Below, piece by piece: positions 7,678 through 15,524 of a stretch of DNA of 49,939 nt (its first letter is position 1; every line of letters begins with the position of its first letter). This stretch comes from Scatosoma sp045632265. Its GTDB lineage: Bacteria > Bacillota > Clostridia > Christensenellales > Borkfalkiaceae. The position numbers and the translations under genes were made by a program. The stretch is taken from NCBI GenBank assembly GCA_045632265.1, contig JAZQWG010000009.1, forward strand, positions 1 through 49,939. Direction: 5' to 3'. The notes below the pieces were generated by a model, which did no database searches, was not told where the DNA came from, and was given only the letters and a program-made list of their open reading frames with translations.

Positions 7678-9264
7678 TCAGTCTTGCTTGTACGACGCGA
7701 GTTTTATCAATACTTCTTTGCTCTTGTTGTCACGCCAGTTGTTGATATACTTTTCAAAAGGAGTGATGTCAAGGAAATCGTATTTCTTTAAGAAATAATA
7801 CAAATCTTTGATGATTTTGATACAGCCGTTTTCCACGTTGCTTTCGACGTTAATAGGAATAACGGGGTCGTGTAAGCTCATACGCATAAGCGCCCAACCG
7901 TTGCCGTGCAAATCGTCGTAGCAAAGGCGCAAGCCTTCGTGGTTGTCGGTGGCGGGGGTGGCGTAATAAAGGTTGCCCGCATACGCCGTGAAATCGTCGA
8001 TAACCTTCTTGCCAAGCGCTTTGAAATCGCTATCTTTGGGAAGTTTTGCACGAAGTTCCACGCTTTCCAAAGGCATTTCCAAATCGTTAATCAAATCGGT
8101 GAGCGATTTTGCTTCCTTGCCCGCTTGTGCAAGCGCAATAAGCAAACGAGTGATAAGGTATGCCCCGTCGTCAAGGAAATAATTTTCCATAAGTGCGGCA
8201 TGCCCACTCGTTTCAATTGCAAGGGGAGCGTATTCGCCTTGTTCGTTCAAACGCTTCGCTTCGTTGATTACGTTTTTATAACCACGCTTAAAGCGCAAGT
8301 GTTTGCCGCCCTTTTCTTTGATGAATTTTGCAAGCCCGTCGCTCGTCACCGAGTCGGTGACAATCGTGCCCGCCTTTTCTTTGAGCAAGATAGCGGAGAT
8401 GAGCGCAATCAAACGGTTGCGGTTGATTTCTTCGCCCTTTTCGTCTACGGCGCCCGCTCTGTCCACGTCCGTATCGAAGATGATGCCGAAATCCGCTTTC
8501 ACCGCTTTTACGGCGTTGCAAACGGAGTGCATAGCTTCCACGTTTTCGGGGTTGGGGATATGGTTGGGGAAAGTGCCGTCCGGTTCTAAGAATTGAGAAC
8601 CCGTCGTGTCCGCGCCAAGGGGAGCAAGCACTTTATCCGCATAGAAACCGCCCGCGCCGTTGCCCGCGTCTACGATAATCTTTTTGCCAAGCAAGGGTTG
8701 TTCTTCCCCGCAAGCGGAACGCACCATTTTTACAAGGGACGCTGCGTATTCGTCGAGATAGGATTTTTCCGTTCTTTGTCCAAGCACGTTGGGTTCGGCA
8801 AAACGGTAAGTGTCGGCAATTTCAAGAATTTCCGTCACGTCCGAGCCTTCCAAGCCGCCGTCGTGCGAGAAGAATTTTAAGCCGTTGCGATTAAAGGGCA
8901 AGTGGCTTGCCGTAATCATAATCGAGCCGTGGCAATAATTTTCTTCCATGCGTTCTTCGTCTTTCAAAAGCGCAAACATAGACGGGGTGGTGGAAAGTCC
9001 GGTGATAAGTACGTTATGCCCCGTTTCAACGATACCGCTTGCCACCGCTTCGCAAAGGGCGGGGGAAGTGATACGGGAATCGTAGCCTACTGCAACCGTG
9101 ACGTTCGTTTTGCCCGTGTGGGAGATGAGCCATACGCAAAAGGCCTTTGCGACGTTTTTAGCGATTTCTTCCGTCAAAGTGACTGCTTCGCCTTCCACGC
9201 CTTCGCAAGCTACGCCGCGTACGTCCGAGCCGTTTTTCAATTTCAAATACATATTCGTTGACAT
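7678..9264 (-). CDS. phosphomannomutase/phosphoglucomutase (alpha-D-phosphohexomutase family)
   Basis: Cytoplasmic mutase of 528 residues that interconverts hexose 1- and 6-phosphates. The phosphoserine loop TASHLPFNRNGLKFF lies near residue 117 and the Mg-binding loop DTDVDRAG near 263. A sugar-binding ETSGHAAL segment follows, and the C-terminal domain closes the protein. Sequence alone does not decide mannose versus glucose specificity; the long, four-domain form with NRNG after the active serine suggests a broad phosphomannomutase/phosphoglucomutase. AAGGAAG precedes ATG 9264, and a promoter lies at 9331-9359. The operon continues into transketolase. Confidence 0.92.
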   Translation of the reverse strand: MSTNMYLKLKNGSDVRGVACEGVEGEAVTLTEEIAKNVAKAFCVWLISHTGKTNVTVAVGYDSRITSPALCEAVASGIVETGHNVLITGLSTTPSMFALLKDEERMEENYCHGSIMITASHLPFNRNGLKFFSHDGGLEGSDVTEILEIADTYRFAEPNVLGQRTEKSYLDEYAASLVKMVRSACGEEQPLLGKKIIVDAGNGAGGFYADKVLAPLGADTTGSQFLEPDGTFPNHIPNPENVEAMHSVCNAVKAVKADFGIIFDTDVDRAGAVDEKGEEINRNRLIALISAILLKEKAGTIVTDSVTSDGLAKFIKEKGGKHLRFKRGYKNVINEAKRLNEQGEYAPLAIETSGHAALMENYFLDDGAYLITRLLIALAQAGKEAKSLTDLINDLEMPLESVELRAKLPKDSDFKALGKKVIDDFTAYAGNLYYATPATDNHEGLRLCYDDLHGNGWALMRMSLHDPVIPINVESNVENGCIKIIKDLYYFLKKYDFLDITPFEKYINNWRDNKSKEVLIKLASYKQD

Positions 9265-9330
9265 CGTAAATCTTCCTTATCAGCGATTTGCCGTTTTTTA
9301 CTTTTTAAGTAATAAAACGAGCATAGGTAT

Positions 9331-9359
9331 ATTATAACTGTTTCCGGCGCATTTTTCAA
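9331..9359 (-). promoter_or_regulatory. sigma-A promoter of the phosphohexomutase-transketolase operon
   Basis: Reverse strand TTGAAA (9359-9354), 17-base spacer, TATAAT (9336-9331), with a leader of about 60 bases. Confidence 0.85.
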
Positions 9360-9426
9360 GTCTTTTGCGCAAAAAAGTTAAAAAATTTCATTGTGAAAAA
9401 TTTGGGTGGTATTTTTTGTTAACCGC

Positions 9427-9455
9427 TTGCCTTTTTTTGAGAAAAATGTTATAAT
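9427..9455 (+). promoter_or_regulatory. sigma-A promoter driving the cobalamin riboswitch
   Basis: TTGCCT (9427-9432), 17-base spacer, TATAAT (9450-9455). Transcription would start a few bases before the riboswitch. Confidence 0.87.
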
Positions 9456-9470
9456 AAACACACAATCTAA

Positions 9471-9645
9471 AAAACACGCGGTACGCTTTTTAGGGAAAGC
9501 GTTTAATAGGGAAGAGAGAAAATATTGCTCCGCTGCCCCCGCAACCGTAAGAACGCTTGTTGCCTTTCACTGCGAAAGTGGGAAGGAAGACAACGGACGA
9601 ATATTCGTCAAGGCGTTGTAAGCCGGGAGACCTGCCTCGTGTTTT
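9471..9645 (+). ncRNA. cobalamin (AdoCbl-type) riboswitch
   Basis: The aptamer is bounded by the P1 helix AAAACACG (9471-9478) with CGTGTTTT (9638-9645). Inside are the family's hallmark elements: AATAGGGAA near 9507, the GCTGCCCCCGCAACCGTAA core around 9532-9550, and the B12 box AGCCGGGAGACCTGCC at 9621-9636. The expression platform ends in a terminator at 9726-9763. It controls a DUF4430 lipoprotein and an ECF S component, a sensible pair for B12 uptake. Confidence 0.96.
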
Positions 9646-9725
9646 CAAAAAACGTCGTAGGCGGGGAGGCTTGCGGACGGGGAAATAACCGCTTTTTTGG
9701 CGGTGTTTTGCGCTTGTCTTTTGCT

Positions 9726-9763
9726 ATTCCAACCCACTTTTTCGGCGGTTGGAATATTTTTTT
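9726..9763 (+). terminator. expression-platform terminator of the cobalamin riboswitch
   Basis: A perfect 9-bp stem (ATTCCAACC / GGTTGGAAT) followed by a 7-T run, ending just before the ribosome binding site AAGGAG (9764-9769) of the next gene. It is positioned to stop transcription when cobalamin is bound. Confidence 0.88.
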
Positions 9764-9776
9764 AAGGAGCGTAGTT

Positions 9777-10268
9777 ATGAAACGCAAAATTACAACTTTT
9801 TTCACCCTTATTTTCACCTTTATCGTGTCCGTTTGTTGCCTTATCGCTTGTAAGCCTGCGGAAGAGAGCGGCGGCGAAACGATTGCAAAACTTGTGGAAG
9901 CGCAATCGAGCGAAACGCAAATCGTCATGACGATTGAAGAAGCGGACGGCACGGCAAACGCTTTCGATGCGTTGAAGTCGTTGAGAAACCAAGATTTGAT
10001 TTCTTTTGACTACACGAGCAGCGTTTACGGCGCGTACATTACGTCTATCAACGGCAAAGCGGAAGCGGTGTTTGAATCTACGGCAAATTCCAGCAAGGGC
10101 GCGTCTTGGATGCTTTACACGTCGGACATGGAAAACGCATACGACATGACGACGATCACGATTGACGGCGTAGTATGCGGTCAATCTTCGGTGGGTGCAA
10201 GCTCGTTGAAAGTAAAAAAAGGTTGCCTTTACGTTTGGGTTTACGAATCGTACGAATACAGCTGGTAA
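9777..10268 (+). CDS. DUF4430 lipoprotein, probable extracellular corrinoid-binding protein
   Basis: A 163-residue secreted protein with a lipoprotein signal peptide and lipobox LIAC (Cys25), so it should be anchored outside the membrane. The C-terminal half matches the DUF4430/transcobalamin-like fold: ...GASWMLYTSD...SVGASSLKVKKGCLYVWVYE. Related domains occur in animal transcobalamin and in bacterial corrinoid-binding proteins. It lies directly under a cobalamin riboswitch and 29 bases before an ECF S component. I infer that it captures corrinoids and passes them to that transporter. ATG 9777 has AAGGAG seven bases upstream. Confidence 0.85.
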   Translation: MKRKITTFFTLIFTFIVSVCCLIACKPAEESGGETIAKLVEAQSSETQIVMTIEEADGTANAFDALKSLRNQDLISFDYTSSVYGAYITSINGKAEAVFESTANSSKGASWMLYTSDMENAYDMTTITIDGVVCGQSSVGASSLKVKKGCLYVWVYESYEYSW

Positions 10269-10297
10269 GAGAAAAAAATATTTGATTTGAAAGGGGT

Positions 10298-12190
10298 ATG
10301 TACGCGTTGAGCAAAGTGGATAAAAACAATAAGATAGTGGCAGGTACGGTGCGTTCGGCAAAGGAATGCGCCTATCTTGCCGTGTTCGTGGCAATGGTGA
10401 TTGCCGTGCAACTTGCTTTATCCGCGCTGCCTGGGATAGAACTTGTGACGGTGCTTTTCGTTTCCTACGCCTTCGTGTTTGGTTGGAAACGAGGCGTGGT
10501 GGCGGCAACGGCTTTTTCCCTTTTAAGACAGCTTCTTTTCGGCTTTTTTCCCACGGTGTTGATCTTGTATCTCACCTATTACAACTTCCTTGTTTGCACG
10601 TTTGGGTTGCTTGGAAAAATCAAGAAAAAGACGTATAAAATATTGCCGTTTTTGGTGATATGCGCATGTGTTTGCACAGCCATATTTAGCATGCTCGACA
10701 ATATAATAACCCCTATATGGTATGGATATACGCCAAGAGCGCGCAAGATGTATTTTATCGCTTCCTTGCCCTTTATGATTCCACAAATCGTGTGTACGGC
10801 GGTTAGCGTGGCGGTGCTTTTCTTACCCTTGACAAAAACCTTTTCCTTGCTTGGGAAGGAGTTAATTCAATCGTCGAAAAGGCGGAAAAAAATGCGCAAA
10901 GCTCTTGCTTTTTTGGATAAAGTTTGTTATAATAAAGAAAAAACTTGTGGAAGGTATTGTATGACGTACGAACAAGCAAAACAATTATTACAAGCAAAGG
11001 GGCAAACGCAACTTTTGCGCTACTATGACGAACTTGACGAAACGGGCAAAAAGAACTTGCTTGCAAGCATTTCAAACATAGTTTGGGATTTTGAAGAAGA
11101 CTTGGCAAACCCCGTAGATTTAAGCGGCAAGGGCAGCGAAATTCGTCCTATTGACGGGTTGAAAATTCACGCGATTGAAGAAAGAAAAGCCGAGTTTGAA
11201 AGAATCGGCGTAAAGGCCATAAAAGAAAACAAAGTGGCGGCTGTGTTGCTTGCGGGTGGTATGGGCACTCGCCTTGGCGTGGACGGGCCGAAAGGTGCGT
11301 ACGACATCGGTATCACCAAGCCCTTGTACATATTCGAACAACAAATGAAAAACTTGGCAAAGGTAAATAATAAATGCGGCGTTTCCGTGCCTTTGTATAT
11401 CATGACGAGCGATAAAAACCACGAACAAACGGTGGCGTTTTGGAAGGAACACGCTTTCTTTGGCTACGACGAAGAAAACGTAAAATTCTTCACGCAAGAC
11501 ATGGCGCCCGCTGTGGATTACGATGGTAAAATCTATTTGGAAAGAAAGGACACGGTTGCCCTTTCCCCCAACGGCAACGGCGGCTGGTTTGCTTCCATGC
11601 AAAGGGCGGGACTTGTAGAAGACTTGAAGAAAAAGGGCGTGGAATGGCTTAATATCTACGCAGTAGATAACGTGCTTCAACAAATTGCCGATCCCGTATT
11701 CGTTGGCGCAACGATTGAAAGCGGCAAAAACTGCGGTGCGAAAGTTGTCGGTAAGGCAAATCCTTATGAAAAGGTGGGCGTTTTGTGCTTGCAAGGCGGC
11801 GTGCCCAGCGTTATCGAATATTACGAGCTCACAGACGAAATGGCAAACGAAAAGGACGAAAGTGGAGAGCTTGCGTATTACTACGGGGTTATCATGAACT
11901 ATCTTTTCCGCCTTTCGACGTTGGAAGAAATTGCCGATGCGAAGATTCCCGTGCATATCGTTGAAAAGAAAATTGAACGTGTTTGCGAAGACGGCGAAAC
12001 GAGAAAACCCGATAAGGAAAATGGCAAGAAATTTGAAACGCTCGTTGTCGATTTGGTAAAACTTATGGGCAGCGTATTGCCTTTCGAAGTAGTACGTGAA
12101 AAGGAATTTGCGCCTATTAAAAATAAGACGGGCGTAGATAGCGTAGAAAGCGCAAGAGAACTTTTAAGACAAAACGGGGTGGAATTATAA
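10298..12190 (+). CDS. ECF transporter S component (predicted cobalamin type), frame continuous with the downstream pyrophosphorylase
   Basis: The first 200 or so residues form a six-helix ECF S component (ECAYLAVFVAMVIAVQLALS, LVTVLFVSYAFVFGWKRG, and so on to about residue 190). Position under a B12 riboswitch next to a DUF4430 lipoprotein points to a CblT/CbrT-like cobalamin S subunit; this is inference. After a basic stretch (SSKRRKKMRK) the frame never meets a stop codon. It runs straight into the UDP-sugar pyrophosphorylase that has its own promoter, ribosome binding site and ATG at 10961. Translation as written would give a 630-residue fusion. ATG 10298 has GGGG only one base away; TTG 10307 has better spacing. 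Confidence 0.72.
   Translation: MYALSKVDKNNKIVAGTVRSAKECAYLAVFVAMVIAVQLALSALPGIELVTVLFVSYAFVFGWKRGVVAATAFSLLRQLLFGFFPTVLILYLTYYNFLVCTFGLLGKIKKKTYKILPFLVICACVCTAIFSMLDNIITPIWYGYTPRARKMYFIASLPFMIPQIVCTAVSVAVLFLPLTKTFSLLGKELIQSSKRRKKMRKALAFLDKVCYNKEKTCGRYCMTYEQAKQLLQAKGQTQLLRYYDELDETGKKNLLASISNIVWDFEEDLANPVDLSGKGSEIRPIDGLKIHAIEERKAEFERIGVKAIKENKVAAVLLAGGMGTRLGVDGPKGAYDIGITKPLYIFEQQMKNLAKVNNKCGVSVPLYIMTSDKNHEQTVAFWKEHAFFGYDEENVKFFTQDMAPAVDYDGKIYLERKDTVALSPNGNGGWFASMQRAGLVEDLKKKGVEWLNIYAVDNVLQQIADPVFVGATIESGKNCGAKVVGKANPYEKVGVLCLQGGVPSVIEYYELTDEMANEKDESGELAYYYGVIMNYLFRLSTLEEIADAKIPVHIVEKKIERVCEDGETRKPDKENGKKFETLVVDLVKLMGSVLPFEVVREKEFAPIKNKTGVDSVESARELLRQNGVEL
10905..10933 (+). promoter_or_regulatory. 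internal sigma-A promoter for the UDP-sugar pyrophosphorylase gene
   Basis: TTGCTT (10905-10910), 17-base spacer, TATAAT (10928-10933), inside the S-component reading frame. It is followed by GGAAGG (10949-10954) six bases before ATG 10961. This arrangement argues that the pyrophosphorylase is also made as a separate protein. Confidence 0.82.
10961..12190 (+). CDS. UTP--hexose/N-acetylhexosamine-1-phosphate uridylyltransferase (UDPGP family)
   Basis: A 409-residue nucleotidyltransferase of the eukaryotic-like UDPGP family. It should make UDP-N-acetylglucosamine or a UDP-hexose from UTP and the sugar 1-phosphate. The nucleotide-binding loop VAAVLLAGGMGTRLGVDGPKG lies near residue 92. Further family motifs are PLYIMTSDKNHE, GNGGWFASMQRAG and the divalent-metal/sugar region WLNIYAVDNVL. 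The start follows its own promoter (10905-10933) and ribosome binding site GGAAGG. It lies in the same frame as the upstream S component with no stop between. The stop overlaps the next gene by one base (TAATG). The exact sugar specificity is unresolved. Confidence 0.9.
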   Translation: MTYEQAKQLLQAKGQTQLLRYYDELDETGKKNLLASISNIVWDFEEDLANPVDLSGKGSEIRPIDGLKIHAIEERKAEFERIGVKAIKENKVAAVLLAGGMGTRLGVDGPKGAYDIGITKPLYIFEQQMKNLAKVNNKCGVSVPLYIMTSDKNHEQTVAFWKEHAFFGYDEENVKFFTQDMAPAVDYDGKIYLERKDTVALSPNGNGGWFASMQRAGLVEDLKKKGVEWLNIYAVDNVLQQIADPVFVGATIESGKNCGAKVVGKANPYEKVGVLCLQGGVPSVIEYYELTDEMANEKDESGELAYYYGVIMNYLFRLSTLEEIADAKIPVHIVEKKIERVCEDGETRKPDKENGKKFETLVVDLVKLMGSVLPFEVVREKEFAPIKNKTGVDSVESARELLRQNGVEL

Positions 12191-12543
12191 TGGCTACGGA
12201 TTTGGTTGGAAACGTAAAATTGCAACGCTTTATTCAGCTTCTTGCCGACTTAAACCACCAAACGGTGTCGATTATCAAGACGGGCGAAGCGAAAATTTTG
12301 ACGGAAATGAACGCTACGATTGAAGAGATGTACGAAATTCAGCACAACGGCACGGAAGATGCGTACACGGCAATCGAAGAAGACGCGCAAATCATCTACA
12401 AAAATTTCAACGCAGTTGTGACGATGGTAAACAGCAACGAAAATGCGTCGGCGGACAAAATCACAAGCGCTGCCGTAAAGAAATTTTTGCACAACATTTT
12501 CGATGCAAACGTGCGTATCGTCATTGCCTACGGCTTGGCGTAA
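12190..12543 (+). CDS. small conserved-looking hypothetical protein
   Basis: A 117-residue, mostly helical soluble protein (starts MATDLVGNVKLQRFIQLLAD, with many Ile/Ala/Glu heptad-like stretches and no signal peptide). Its ATG overlaps the pyrophosphorylase stop, so it is probably translationally coupled. I recognise no domain. Base composition matches the neighbours, which supports it being a real native gene. Confidence 0.75.
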   Translation: MATDLVGNVKLQRFIQLLADLNHQTVSIIKTGEAKILTEMNATIEEMYEIQHNGTEDAYTAIEEDAQIIYKNFNAVVTMVNSNENASADKITSAAVKKFLHNIFDANVRIVIAYGLA

Positions 12544-12590
12544 AATAAAGTTTTATCGAGCTGATAAATAATTGACATGGGAAGGGTTTT

Positions 12591-13391
12591 ATGAAATTCA
12601 TTAGGAAAAATATGGCTTATTTGGTCTGCGTTATCATGGGGCTTTTGAATTTTGCCTTGTTCAAAATTCCTTATCTTGCACGTTTTTGGAAATACCGTGG
12701 AATCAAAGAAATGGCGAGAATAAGTGGCTATGAACTAATGAAAAATAGCACGTATTTGGGTTTAGGTGCCTGGAGATGGTACTATGATGGACACATGTCC
12801 ATAATTCTCATGAAAGTTATTTTCGGACTTGGCATTTTATTGTTGGTGCTTGGGATAATAGGGATTTTGACGGCAAAGACTTCATTTGGAAAAACAGGTA
12901 AAGTACTTGCTCGAACGGGCTTGGTTTTTATGATGATTTTTCATGTGGCTCTTTTAGTATTCCTTATCATGGTTTGTATAAGATGGAAGCTTCAAGCCTA
13001 TGGAGGTTATCAACTTTCGGCGGGGATTTTTGTTTCACTTATTTTGTGGGCGGCTGCGCTGGCATGCTCATACGTGCAGGAATCGAGAGTCGCAACGGAA
13101 GAGGTTATAGATGAAACTGCCATTTATGAAGACAAAGAACGCTTTGCGTTAGATGAAGAAAATAACAATAAAAAGTTGGCGCGTTTCTTGTTGACCTTTT
13201 TATTGGGCTGGATTGGAAGTGTGGTTATCAACCACTCGGTATTGAAGCCCCGTGGATATGTTTCTCGTAGTTGGGCTTATTTCTGGTTTGCAATATTGAC
13301 GTTGGGGTTGTATCCAACGATTGCAAGTATTTTCAACTGGACGTTTAACCCTTATTATGAACGGAATATCGGTTATAAAAGAGAATCCTAA
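12591..13391 (+). CDS. multi-pass membrane protein, function unknown
   Basis: A 266-residue protein with about six hydrophobic segments. One lies at the N-terminus (YLVCVIMGLLNFALF), three in the middle, and a charged loop (about 165-195) separates a C-terminal two-helix module containing LTFLLGWIGSVVINHSVLKP and ending in NPYYERNIGYKRE. That last module resembles a small TM2-like membrane unit I associate with other Firmicutes proteins, but I cannot name it. The gene looks slightly richer in A+T and rare codons than its neighbours. GAAGGG precedes ATG 12591. Confidence 0.75.
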   Translation: MKFIRKNMAYLVCVIMGLLNFALFKIPYLARFWKYRGIKEMARISGYELMKNSTYLGLGAWRWYYDGHMSIILMKVIFGLGILLLVLGIIGILTAKTSFGKTGKVLARTGLVFMMIFHVALLVFLIMVCIRWKLQAYGGYQLSAGIFVSLILWAAALACSYVQESRVATEEVIDETAIYEDKERFALDEENNNKKLARFLLTFLLGWIGSVVINHSVLKPRGYVSRSWAYFWFAILTLGLYPTIASIFNWTFNPYYERNIGYKRES

Positions 13392-13401
13392 TTTCATTAA
13401 A

Positions 13402-13430
13402 AAATCGGCAAGCGAGTTGCTTGCCGATTT
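13402..13430. terminator. bidirectional terminator
   Basis: A perfect 12-bp stem (AAATCGGCAAGC and its complement) with a 5-base loop, A-rich before and T-rich after. It serves the forward gene ending at 13391 and the reverse gene ending at 13435. Confidence 0.92.
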
Positions 13431-13434
13431 TTAT

Positions 13435-13812
13435 TTATAATATATTTTCCAAAGAGAAACGATAGGATTGTGGAATGTTTTCGCACATACCGATTAAAAT
13501 TTCAATTTTTGGCATGGCGCTTTGGTAGTCTTGCACGTATAAAAAGCCTACCGCTTCGTACAACTGATAATCAATTTCTTGCAAGGCGGTGTGGGGGAGC
13601 CAAATATGCAACGTGTTTTTTTGGTTTTCCCAAAACTCTTCCGCCGCTACGCCGTCTTCATAGGTGACGACGCCCCCTTCCGTCTTATCGTAGAGCACTT
13701 GCAAAACTTCGCCAAATTGCGTAAACGTCTTTTTTACTCGCCAGCCTTCGTAAAAGGAAACGCCAAGAAGTAGAGCCAAAGTAATCACTAAACTTGCAAT
13801 CGTCCGTATCAT
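13435..13812 (-). CDS. DUF4363 family protein
   Basis: A 125-residue protein with one N-terminal membrane anchor (IASLVITLALLLGVSFYEGW) and a helical extracytoplasmic domain ending QSYRFSLENIL. This matches the DUF4363 family, which is typically encoded beside DUF421/YetF membrane proteins, as here (seven bases downstream of one). The biochemical role is unknown; by association it probably acts with its neighbour at the cell surface. Confidence 0.82.
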   Translation of the reverse strand: MIRTIASLVITLALLLGVSFYEGWRVKKTFTQFGEVLQVLYDKTEGGVVTYEDGVAAEEFWENQKNTLHIWLPHTALQEIDYQLYEAVGFLYVQDYQSAMPKIEILIGMCENIPQSYRFSLENIL

Positions 13813-13819
13813 CTTTCAC

Positions 13820-14506
13820 CTACCAAAGCGGTTTTTCCCAACCCAAGGATAGCGTTTGGTATTTTTCACCCTTTTGCTGAAAATACACCTTCCCGTTGCC
13901 GTCCACCGTCATCACAAGCACCTTTTTAAGCTGCTTGCAACCAAGTTTGTCAAGTAGTTCGATAAAATAATTTTTATCACGTTTGGTAATTTCCACGTTT
14001 TTGTCGATAAACTTTCCTTCGTCAATGAGTATGATAGGCAAGGATGTTTGCAAGCTTTCATAATTTGCTTTGGGCAAAGCGGAGAACGTGCCTTCCGCTT
14101 CGTAGAGTGCGTACTGTATGCCGTCAAGGGCAAAATAACCTTCCACCCGCAAACTTTCAATCAAATCGGATACGTCTAGGTTGTTCTTTTTCAGTTCCGC
14201 ATCGTCAATGCCGTTTTTGTTCAAAACAATGCTGGGTATCCCGCTTACCACCGCTTTCGCTTTGGAAAAATTCAAATCGATTAGGCAAATAACTTGGTGG
14301 AGAAGATACACGCTTAAAATCGCCACAACCCCGTATAAAAGGGGGATAGAATTGTCCGCCATGGGGATACAAGCAAGGTCGGCGATGATAAGCGTGATGA
14401 CAAGTTCGTACGGTTGCATTTCGCCTATTTGCCGTTTGCCCATCAAGCGCATGACGATAAGAGTGGTGATAAAAACGATGATTGTGCGGATACAAATAAG
14501 TGCCAT
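13820..14506 (-). CDS. DUF421 (YetF-like) membrane protein
   Basis: A 228-residue protein with three N-terminal membrane helices (ICIRTIIVFITTLIVMRLMG, ELVITLIIADLACIPMA, LLYGVVAILSVYLLHQVICL) containing the family signature MGKRQIGEMQPYELV. It is followed by the two cytoplasmic DUF421 alpha/beta subdomains. YetF/YrbG/YkjA proteins of this family are linked to spore germinant-receptor membranes, but the molecular role is unclear. No good ribosome binding site precedes ATG 14506. Confidence 0.88.
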   Translation of the reverse strand: MALICIRTIIVFITTLIVMRLMGKRQIGEMQPYELVITLIIADLACIPMADNSIPLLYGVVAILSVYLLHQVICLIDLNFSKAKAVVSGIPSIVLNKNGIDDAELKKNNLDVSDLIESLRVEGYFALDGIQYALYEAEGTFSALPKANYESLQTSLPIILIDEGKFIDKNVEITKRDKNYFIELLDKLGCKQLKKVLVMTVDGNGKVYFQQKGEKYQTLSLGWEKPLW

Positions 14507-14559
14507 ATCGTCAGTTTTTTCTATAAAAAGAAAAATATGCGCTTTTTTCCTTCAAACGC

Positions 14560-14588
14560 TTGCCTTTTTTTGTCGATAGGGGTATAAT
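14560..14588 (+). promoter_or_regulatory. sigma-A promoter driving the THF riboswitch and folT
   Basis: TTGCCT (14560-14565), 17-base spacer, TATAAT (14583-14588). Confidence 0.88.
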
Positions 14589-14599
14589 ATAGGAAGTGA

Positions 14600-14710
14600 T
14601 AGTAAGAGTAGCCTTTTGCGCGTGAAGTGTCGTTGGACGGGACGTTGTCAACGAACGAAAGAAAACGGAGCGTTAGTTTTCTGCGGTGCAAGGGCGCGTC
14701 CGCTACAAAA
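14600..14710 (+). ncRNA. tetrahydrofolate (THF) riboswitch
   Basis: The leader holds the THF riboswitch elements in order: GAGTAG (14608-14613), GCGCGTGAAGTGT (from about 14620), GGGACGTTGTC (from about 14639), an ACGAACGA junction, a variable hairpin, then GCGGTGCAAGGGCGCGTCCGCT. This corresponds closely to the folT-associated riboswitches of Firmicutes. It sits directly behind a strong promoter and about 75 bases before a folate S component, its normal partner. Exact ends are approximate. The following stretch up to the ribosome binding site presumably forms the expression platform. Confidence 0.88.
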
Positions 14711-14783
14711 GAGAGTGGGCATGTACGCGTTGAGCGTATATTTCCATGTCGGCGGACCTTCTTTTAGGGAGGTTTTTTATTTT

Positions 14784-15395
14784 ATGGAAGAGGAAGTTGT
14801 AGGCCTCACAAAAAAAGGGAATTACTGGAAACGGCTTTGTTTTGGCTCGATTTGGAAGAAGCGAAGTACGCAACGCTTGGCATACATTGCCATTTTTGCT
14901 GCGCTCAACATCGTTATCAACCGTTTGTCGTTGCCGCTTGGCGCCGTTCAATTTTCTTTCAGTTCCTTCTTTGCGGCGCTCACGGGCGTGATTATCGGCC
15001 CCGTCTTTGGGTTTATATCCGCATACATGGGGGATTTAGTCGGCTTTTTCATCGGTGCATCGACGTATGCGTATTCCCCTTGGATAGGCATTGCAACGGC
15101 AATGTTCGCCTTTATCGTTGGCGGCATGGTGTACGTATTGCCTGCAGGTACCAAGGCTTGGCTGTACGCAAAGCTTGCGATAGGCTGTCTTTTAAGCTTT
15201 TTCGTTTGCTCGGTGGCAATCAATTCGACGTATTTGTATTTTCTTTTGTATTCGTCGATGGATTACTGGGAATTTTTGCTTATCCGTTTCTTCGTGCAAG
15301 GTCAAATTTGGAATAGTTTGATGAATTATGCCTTGCTTTTTGTGTGCGTACCCGCTTTGAACAGCATAAAACCGTTAAAATTGCACCTTTTTTAA
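14784..15395 (+). CDS. folT: folate ECF transporter S component (FolT)
   Basis: Membrane substrate-binding subunit of an ECF vitamin transporter, about 203 residues with six predicted helices. It opens with the basic S-component signature and first helix (STQRLAYIAIFAALNIVINR) and continues with LTGVIIGPVFGFISAYMGDL. Folate specificity is inferred from the THF riboswitch upstream and from FolT-family resemblance. I chose ATG 14784 (AGGGAGG upstream) because an earlier in-frame start would lie within the riboswitch region. It would need the shared A, A' and T subunits, which are encoded outside this window. Confidence 0.88.
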   Translation: MEEEVVGLTKKGNYWKRLCFGSIWKKRSTQRLAYIAIFAALNIVINRLSLPLGAVQFSFSSFFAALTGVIIGPVFGFISAYMGDLVGFFIGASTYAYSPWIGIATAMFAFIVGGMVYVLPAGTKAWLYAKLAIGCLLSFFVCSVAINSTYLYFLLYSSMDYWEFLLIRFFVQGQIWNSLMNYALLFVCVPALNSIKPLKLHLF

Positions 15396-15420
15396 TAAAA
15401 AATACATAAATCACATAGAG

Positions 15421-15449
15421 AAAACCGCCAAGGAAGACTTGACGGTTTT
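15421..15449 (+). terminator. folT terminator, overlapping the next promoter
   Basis: A stem of 12 positions with one mismatch (AAAACCGCCAAG / CTTGACGGTTTT), a 5-base loop and a T tract. Its descending arm supplies the -35 hexamer of the lgt-like gene promoter. Confidence 0.85.
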
Positions 15450-15467
15450 TTATTATTATGCTATAAT
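15439..15467 (+). promoter_or_regulatory. sigma-A promoter of the lgt-pncB-lspA-rluD operon
   Basis: TTGACG (15439-15444), 17-base spacer, TATAAT (15462-15467). The -35 element lies inside the 3' arm of the folT terminator. Confidence 0.87.
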
Positions 15468-15524
15468 AATAAAGCTCGGGTAGGAAAAAATGAGAGAAAA
15501 ATTACCCGTTTGCAAGGAGAAAAT

